NCBI RefSeq assembly: GCF_029525555.1
Contig: NZ_JAPDHZ010000004.1
Location: 124,001-188,000, forward strand
DNA length: 64,000 bases
Source: Cohnella ginsengisoli
GTDB taxonomy: Bacteria; Bacillota; Bacilli; Paenibacillales; Paenibacillaceae
Direction: 5' to 3'
This document shows positions 57,890 through 64,000 of this stretch, one piece after another. Numbering within the stretch: position 1 is the stretch's first letter; each line of letters begins with the position of its first letter. Both the position numbers and the translations under genes were made by a program. Under the pieces are notes generated by a model. The model saw nothing but the letters and a program-made list of their open reading frames with translations. It made no database searches and was not told the DNA's origin.

Positions 57890-58359
57890 ATGAACACAAC
57901 GATCGTGAGCCGCAAGGCGAGGCCGGAAGACGTCGAGGCGCTTTTCGAATTGATTCAGGGATATGCGGAAAAGGGCATTATGCTTCCGCGATCGAGAGAA
58001 GCCCTGCTGCGCCATATCGATTCTTTTGTCGTGGTCGAGGATGCCGGCAAGCTGATCGGCTGCGGTTCGTTGTTCCGTCTGGGCTCTGATTTGGTCGAGA
58101 TCCGTTCGCTCGGGATGAGCGAAGGATACAAGGGCATGGGCATCGGCTCGCGCATCGTCGACGCGCTGATCAGCGAAGCCCGCCGCATGAATATACCGAA
58201 GGTCATGGCGCTTACGTATGAAGTGAAGTTCTTTTTTGAAAAACGGCTTCACCGTCGTCGAAAAAAGAGATTTTTCCGGAAAAAGTATGGACGGACTGCG
58301 TGCACTGCAGCAAGCGCAACAACTGCGACGAGATCGCGGTCGTACGTATATTGGAATAG
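57890..58359 (+). CDS. GNAT acetyltransferase, ArgA-like (two apparent frameshifts)
   Basis: 155-residue acetyltransferase with MNTTIVSRKARPEDVEALFEL, the acetyl-CoA loop LGMSEGYKGMGIGSRIVDAL and FFLKNGFTVVEKRDFSGK after correction. The C-terminal tail KVWTDCVHCSKRNNCDEIAV carries a four-cysteine cluster seen in some amino-acid acetyltransferases of Firmicutes. The frame breaks at T6 58232-58237 and A5 58280-58284; one base fewer at each gives a family-like product ending VRILE. It is divergent from the TrmB regulator; the gap 57680-57889 is A/T-rich but holds no clear promoter. Confidence 0.82.
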
Positions 58360-58396
58360 CAGGCTGAGCCCAATCGGGCGTTCGCCCTAATCTATG

Positions 58397-58446
58397 CCAA
58401 ACCGCTTCGGTCGTCTTGACACGGCAGGCGCGGTTTGGTATTTTTG
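58397..58446 (+). terminator. Terminator after the GNAT gene
   Basis: Stem CCAAACCGC / GCGGTTTGG followed by TATTTTT, just before the CIRCE element. Confidence 0.75.
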
Positions 58447-58455
58447 TATTAGTGA

Positions 58456-58482
58456 TTAGCACTCATGATCGTTGAGTGCTAA
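58456..58482. promoter_or_regulatory. CIRCE operator of the hrcA-dnaK operon
   Basis: Perfect consensus TTAGCACTC-N9-GAGTGCTAA, 26 bases before the hrcA start. HrcA binds it to repress the heat-shock operon. Confidence 0.98.
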
Positions 58483-58508
58483 CGACGGCGAGGAGGGGGG
58501 AACGATTC

Positions 58509-59535
58509 ATGCTCAGCGAGCGTCAACGTATGATTTTAAGCGCCATTGTAGACGACTATATTCGCTCGGCCGAGCCTGTCGGCTCGCGCAGCATCTCCAA
58601 GCGCAGCGATGTCTCGTTCAGCCCCGCCACCATCCGCAACGATATGGCCGATCTGGAGGAGCTTGGGCTGCTCGAGCAGCCGCATACGTCGGCCGGCCGC
58701 ATTCCTTCCATTAAGGGATATCGTTATTACGTGGATCATCTGATCCGGCTCGGCGGCGTTAAGGAGCAGGACGTCAAGCGTCTTCGCGGCCTGGTCGCGG
58801 AGAAGATGAATCACTGGGAGGGCGCCGTCAGTCATGCCGCGACGATCGTGTCGCAGCTGACCAATTATACGTCGATCGTGCTCGGACCGGACTCGTTTCA
58901 TACGAGCCTCAAGCACTTCCAGCTGCTGCCGCTGACCGATACGACGGCGGTCGCCATCGTCGTCGCCAATACGGGGCATGTGGAGCATCGGACCATCACG
59001 CTGCCCGAGGGCGTGAGCATGGACGATATGCGCCGAATCGCAGGCCTGCTCAACGACAAGCTGACCGGCGTTCCTTTTTTACAAGGTGAAGACGGTGCTG
59101 TATACCGAGGTGGCCAACGAGCTTAGCAGTTACATCGACCATTGCGAGCATATATTGACCCTGCTCGAGGATACGCTGAAGGAAGAGACCGAGCCCAAGG
59201 TATACCTGAGCGGCGCGACCAACATCTTGACGCAGCCGGAGTTCAAGGACGTCGACAAGGTCAAAGGAATTTTGGACGTGCTCGAGGAGACGCCGCGCTT
59301 GATGCAGCTGTTTCAGTCGTTGTCCGAAGGGATACAGGTACGCATAGGGACGGAAAACGGCGTAGAGGCGATCAACCAATGCAGTCTCGTGACGGCGACG
59401 ATCACCGCGGACGGCCATTTGCTCGGCACGATCGGCATCTTGGGGCCGACGCGAATGGAGTACGGCAAGGTCATCGGCCTGCTGGATTATTTGTCCGGGG
59501 ATTTGACCCGTCTATACAACCGATTGTACAAATAA
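58509..59535 (+). CDS. hrcA: Heat-inducible transcription repressor HrcA (one apparent frameshift)
   Basis: 341-residue repressor that binds CIRCE and is stabilised by GroEL. The N-terminal winged helix is MLSERQRMILSAIVDDYIRSAEPVGSRSISK and ATIRNDMADLEELGLLEQPHTSAGRIPS. The C-terminal part reads VLYTEVANELSSYIDHCEH ... LLGTIGILGPTRMEYGKVIGLLDYLSG. The frame breaks at T6 59075-59080; removing one T gives VPFYKVKTVLYTE and a length of about 341. GGAGG-rich RBS precedes ATG 58509. First gene of hrcA-grpE-dnaK-dnaJ. Confidence 0.95.
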
Positions 59536-59580
59536 CGCATAATCACGCAAAATGATCTGGATGAGGAAGGAGCCGGAGCA

Positions 59581-60150
59581 ATGGATCAGGATTTGAAGCA
59601 GGAGCCGCACCTGGACGCGTCGGAGCAAGCCGTTCCGGAGACGGAAGAAACGACCTGGGCCCAGGCGGACCAAGACGAACAAGCGTCGGCAGCGCCGGAG
59701 GAAGCCCGGTTCGAGGAGCTTAAGCGCCAGGCAGAGGAGGCGTACCAGCGCCAGCTTCGGGTGCAGGCCGACTTCGACAACTATCGGCGCCGCACGCTGA
59801 AGGAGACGGCCGACCTGCAGAAGTACGCTTCGCTCAAGCTTGTGACGAACCTGCTCCCCGTGCTCGACAACTTCGGGCGCGCGCTGCAGACCTCGTCCGA
59901 GGGCTCGGAGAGCGATTCGTTCGTGAAGGGCATCGATATGATCAACCGCCAGCTCTGGCAGGTGCTTGAAGCCGAAGGGCTGAAGGCGATGGAGCCGGTC
60001 GGCCAGCCGTTCGATCCCGAACTTCACCAGGCGATCATGCAGGTGGAGTCCGAGGAATACGAAGAAGGCATCGTCGTCGAGGTCGTCCAACCGGGCTATT
60101 GGCTGAGCGACAAGGTCATCCGTCCCGCCATGGTCAAGGTTAGCGGGTAA
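59581..60150 (+). CDS. grpE: Nucleotide exchange factor GrpE
   Basis: 189-residue cochaperone that releases ADP from DnaK. An acidic N-terminal tail (MDQDLKQEPHLDASEQAVP) is followed by a coiled coil (RQLRVQADFDNYRRRTLKETADLQKYA) and the beta domain ending DKVIRPAMVKVSG. The frame is intact. AAGGAGCC lies before the ATG. Gap to hrcA is 45 bases. Confidence 0.97.
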   Translation: MDQDLKQEPHLDASEQAVPETEETTWAQADQDEQASAAPEEARFEELKRQAEEAYQRQLRVQADFDNYRRRTLKETADLQKYASLKLVTNLLPVLDNFGRALQTSSEGSESDSFVKGIDMINRQLWQVLEAEGLKAMEPVGQPFDPELHQAIMQVESEEYEEGIVVEVVQPGYWLSDKVIRPAMVKVSG

Positions 60151-60205
60151 CTTTTACTTAACCGAATTTCAAATTCACGTATTTTAAGACTGGAGGACTT
60201 GAATC

Positions 60206-62056
<1,851 letters not shown>

Positions 62057-62090
62057 AGCATAGATAGCCGGCTGCCGGCGGCAGCGAGTA

Positions 62091-62148
62091 GTCAAAGCCG
62101 GTTCCGCTTGGCGTTGCCTCTACGGCGCGCGGCGGAACCCGCTTTGAC
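62091..62148 (+). promoter_or_regulatory. Long inverted repeat between dnaK and dnaJ
   Basis: A 17-bp stem GTCAAAGCCGGTTCCGC (62091-62107) pairs with its reverse partner (62132-62148) with one mismatch. It is not followed by a U run, so it may be an mRNA-processing or stability hairpin that sets different levels of dnaK and dnaJ; an attenuator is possible. Confidence 0.55.
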
Positions 62149-62174
62149 TTTGTCATGGAGATGGAGGTTGAATA

Positions 62175-63293
62175 GTGGCGGACAAAAGAGATTTTTATGA
62201 GGTGCTAGGCGTCGGCAAGGGCGCATCCGCGGACGAGATCAAAAAGGCTTACCGCGGCCTCGCCCGCAAGTATCACCCCGACGTGAACAAGGCGGCCGAC
62301 GCGGAGGCCAAGTTCAAGGAAGTCAAGGAAGCGTACGATACGTTGAGCGACGATCAGAAGCGCGCCAGGTACGACCAGTTCGGCCATGAAGACCCGATGG
62401 CGGGCATGGGCGGCGGACAGGGCGACTTCGGCGGCGGCTTCGGCGACATTTTCGATATGTTTTTCGGCGGCGGCGGCGGCCGGCGCGACCCCAATGCGCC
62501 GCAGCGCGGCAACGATCTTCAATACACGATGACGATCGAGTTCAAGGAAGCCGTCTTCGGCAAGGAGCTCGACATCACGATCCCGCGCACCGAGAGCTGC
62601 GACCACTGTCACGGCAGCGGCGCCGAGCCGGGCTCCAAGGTCGACAACTGTCCGACCTGCCGCGGCACCGGGCAGCAGGAAGTCGCGCAGAATACGCCGT
62701 TCGGACGTATCGTCAACCGCAGAACGTGTTCGACCTGCGGCGGGCGCGGCAAGATTATCAAAGACCGCTGCAAAGTTTGTTCCGGCAGCGGCCAGGTGAA
62801 AAAACAGCGCAAAATTCACGTTAAAATTCCGGCGGGCGTGGACGACGGCTCGCAGCTTCGCGTGAGCGGCGAGGGCGAAGGCGGGACGCGAGGCGGACCT
62901 GCGGGCGACCTGTACGTCGTGCTGCGCGTGAAGGCGCACGACTTTTTCGAGCGCGACGGCGACGACATTTACTGCGAGGTTCCGCTGACGTTCGCGCAGG
63001 CGGCGCTCGGCGACGAGATCGAGATTCCGACGCTGACCGAGAAGGTCAAGCTCAAGATTCCCGCGGGCACGCAGACCGGCACGTATTTCCGCCTCAAAGG
63101 CAAAGGCGTGCCGAAGCTGCGGGGCTACGGACAAGGCGACCAGCACGTCAAAGTGACGGTCGTCACGCCGACGAATCTGAACGACGCGCAGCGCGAGCTG
63201 CTTCGCGAATTCGGATCCACGACGGGCGAGTCCACCCACGAGCAGCACCAGTCGATTTTCGAGCGCATGAAAAAAGCGATTTTGGGCGATTAG
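62175..63293 (+). CDS. dnaJ: Chaperone DnaJ
   Basis: 372-residue cochaperone. J domain has RDFYEVLGVGKGAS and the KYHPDVNK HPD motif; a Gly/Phe-rich region (FGGGFGDIFDMFFGGGG) follows. The zinc domain has four CxxCxGxG repeats: CDHCHGSG, CPTCRGTG, CSTCGGRG and CKVCSGSG. GTG 62175 has GGAGG upstream. It stimulates DnaK ATPase. Last gene of the heat-shock operon; a terminator follows. Confidence 0.98.
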   Translation: MADKRDFYEVLGVGKGASADEIKKAYRGLARKYHPDVNKAADAEAKFKEVKEAYDTLSDDQKRARYDQFGHEDPMAGMGGGQGDFGGGFGDIFDMFFGGGGGRRDPNAPQRGNDLQYTMTIEFKEAVFGKELDITIPRTESCDHCHGSGAEPGSKVDNCPTCRGTGQQEVAQNTPFGRIVNRRTCSTCGGRGKIIKDRCKVCSGSGQVKKQRKIHVKIPAGVDDGSQLRVSGEGEGGTRGGPAGDLYVVLRVKAHDFFERDGDDIYCEVPLTFAQAALGDEIEIPTLTEKVKLKIPAGTQTGTYFRLKGKGVPKLRGYGQGDQHVKVTVVTPTNLNDAQRELLREFGSTTGESTHEQHQSIFERMKKAILGD

Positions 63294-63307
63294 TCCGATT
63301 GGAAGAG

Positions 63308-63357
63308 AAGCCGATTCCCCCGCTAATGAGCGCGAAATGGGGAGTCGGCTTCTTTTG
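63308..63357 (+). terminator. Terminator of the dnaK operon
   Basis: Stem AAGCCGATTCCCC / GGGGAGTCGGCTT with one G-T pair, followed by CTTTT. Confidence 0.8.
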
Positions 63358-63378
63358 CGCCTACGCGCTTATAGCTAC

Positions 63379-63414
63379 GCATTCCACGCATTCCACGCAT
63401 CCCACGCATCCTTC
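63379..63414. repeat. Short 9-bp tandem repeat
   Basis: Four copies of GCATTCCAC/GCATCCCAC/GCATCCTTC in tandem within a 359-base stretch (63294-63652) that otherwise holds only a terminator and no convincing gene. Confidence 0.75.
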
Positions 63415-63652
63415 GGCATTCCTTTACGGACACGGATCCGCTAGACTCGCTTCATCGGGTCGATATCGACGAGGCCGTTAGCCCGTCACATACAGCCGCT
63501 TACTAGAAATAGCGTTTTCTCCGTCCGTCCGTGCTCGCGGATCCCCGCATGGCCGCGCAATCTGCCCTCCCCGCGCATAAGCCGCCGCCGATGGCGCATC
63601 CTATACGGCGACTGCATGTTTTATAATAGCCATTACGGGAGGATCAATATCG

Positions 63653-63805
63653 ATGGGCAAACGGAACAAGCGCAACGAGCAGTTACCCGTCGCCAGAGCC
63701 GAGGACGTCGAGTTCGCGGCGGATCGCGCGGACGCGGACGATCTGGAAGCGCTGCAGCGCTCGGAGGAAGCCGACCGCCGGGCGCAGCAGTACGAAGGGA
63801 CGTGA
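63653..63805 (+). CDS. YfhD-like small protein
   Basis: 50 residues, MGKRNKRNEQLPVARAEDVE ... ADADDLEALQRSEEADRRAQQYEGT. The basic start followed by a DVEF-A-DRADADDLEA-R-EEADRR pattern resembles the YfhD family of Bacillales. GGGAGGA stands nine bases before ATG 63653. It is too short for usual gene calling but the match of pattern and ribosome site makes it credible. Function unknown. Confidence 0.7.
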   Translation: MGKRNKRNEQLPVARAEDVEFAADRADADDLEALQRSEEADRRAQQYEGT

Positions 63806-63811
63806 GCGGAC

Positions 63812-64000
63812 GTGGACAAGACGACGCTTGAAGCGAGCTTCGACTCGCAGGAGGAAGCGGAAGCCGCCGTTCGCAAGCTAACGGCGCTTCGCGGAGACCG
63901 CTTCCGCATGGAGAGCGCGGCGGCGGGCGCGGACTTCGGGTCCAAGGCAAGCCGCAAGGACGCGATCGCGAGCGGCGTTGCCAGCGCGATGCTGTACGGC
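63812..64000 (+). CDS. Hypothetical protein, N-terminal part (runs off window)
   Basis: Open frame from GTG 63812 to the window end, 63 residues so far: MDKTTLEASFDSQEEAEAAV ... RGDRFRME ... GSKASRKDAIASGVASAMLYG. It begins six bases after the yfhD-like stop and is likely cotranscribed with it. The start codon is chosen by position, as no strong ribosome site is seen. The start resembles small stress-type proteins with a short beta-alpha repeat, but I cannot name a family. Confidence 0.5.
   Translation, partial: MDKTTLEASFDSQEEAEAAVRKLTALRGDRFRMESAAAGADFGSKASRKDAIASGVASAMLYG

Overview
The window looks like a chromosomal segment of a high-GC, spore-forming, competence-capable Firmicute, most likely Paenibacillaceae (Cohnella- or Paenibacillus-like). 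The evidence is the comER/comEA-comEB-comEC cluster, holA-rpsT-gpr-spoIIP-yqxA, lepA-hemW-hrcA-grpE-dnaK-dnaJ with a CIRCE operator, strong GGAGG ribosome sites, sporulation genes (gpr, spoIIP, yqxA), a yfhD-like gene and a FadR-controlled beta-oxidation regulon. I assign the family by gene content and order, not by a database search.

Layout. 1-9.5 kb: the leuS 3' end, comER (minus), comEA, comEB, comEC, an ECF sigma/anti-sigma pair with a candidate autoregulated promoter, and holA. 9.5-22 kb: a fatty-acid block, etfA-etfB-fadR on the minus strand diverging from fadF-fadN-fadA-fadE-lcfA-thioesterase, with one FadR-type palindrome in the divergent gap. 22-23.6 kb: rpsT and gpr. 23.6-38.4 kb: an accessory island between gpr and spoIIP, which are neighbours in Bacillus. 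It holds a YesM/YesN-type two-component system, two sugar ABC permeases, a LacI regulator, an intracellular mannan-oligosaccharide pathway (GH113, mannobiose 2-epimerase-like, GH130 phosphorylase), a sugar-binding lipoprotein and a group II intron lying directly behind a terminator. 38.4-44.5 kb: spoIIP, yqxA, an HD-GYP protein, a Crp/Fnr regulator and a MutS2-like ATPase. 44.7-51.6 kb: a GntR-controlled sugar-acid catabolic cluster (PIG-L deacetylase, SDR, cupin, enolase-superfamily dehydratase, Zn-alcohol dehydrogenase, FAH hydrolase). 51.7-64 kb: lepA, a small ORF, hemW, a Cys-cluster protein, a fosmidomycin-resistance-like MFS pump with a TrmB regulator, a GNAT, and hrcA-grpE-dnaK-dnaJ, then yfhD-like and a partial gene.

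Two window-wide features stand out. First, 18 genes are broken by 24 single-base frameshifts, and a 25th indel probably fuses the histidine kinase to its response regulator. Nearly all lie in homopolymers and nearly all are one base too long. Correcting each gives family-normal proteins, so this is almost certainly sequence or assembly error, and I annotate these as genes. Second, three intergenic tandem arrays share a 51-bp period. Two are recognisably the same family in opposite orientation and bracket the mannan island; the third, near hemW, has the same period and weaker similarity. This 51-bp repeat family is the best candidate for something undescribed here.

No tRNA, rRNA or CRISPR array was found.
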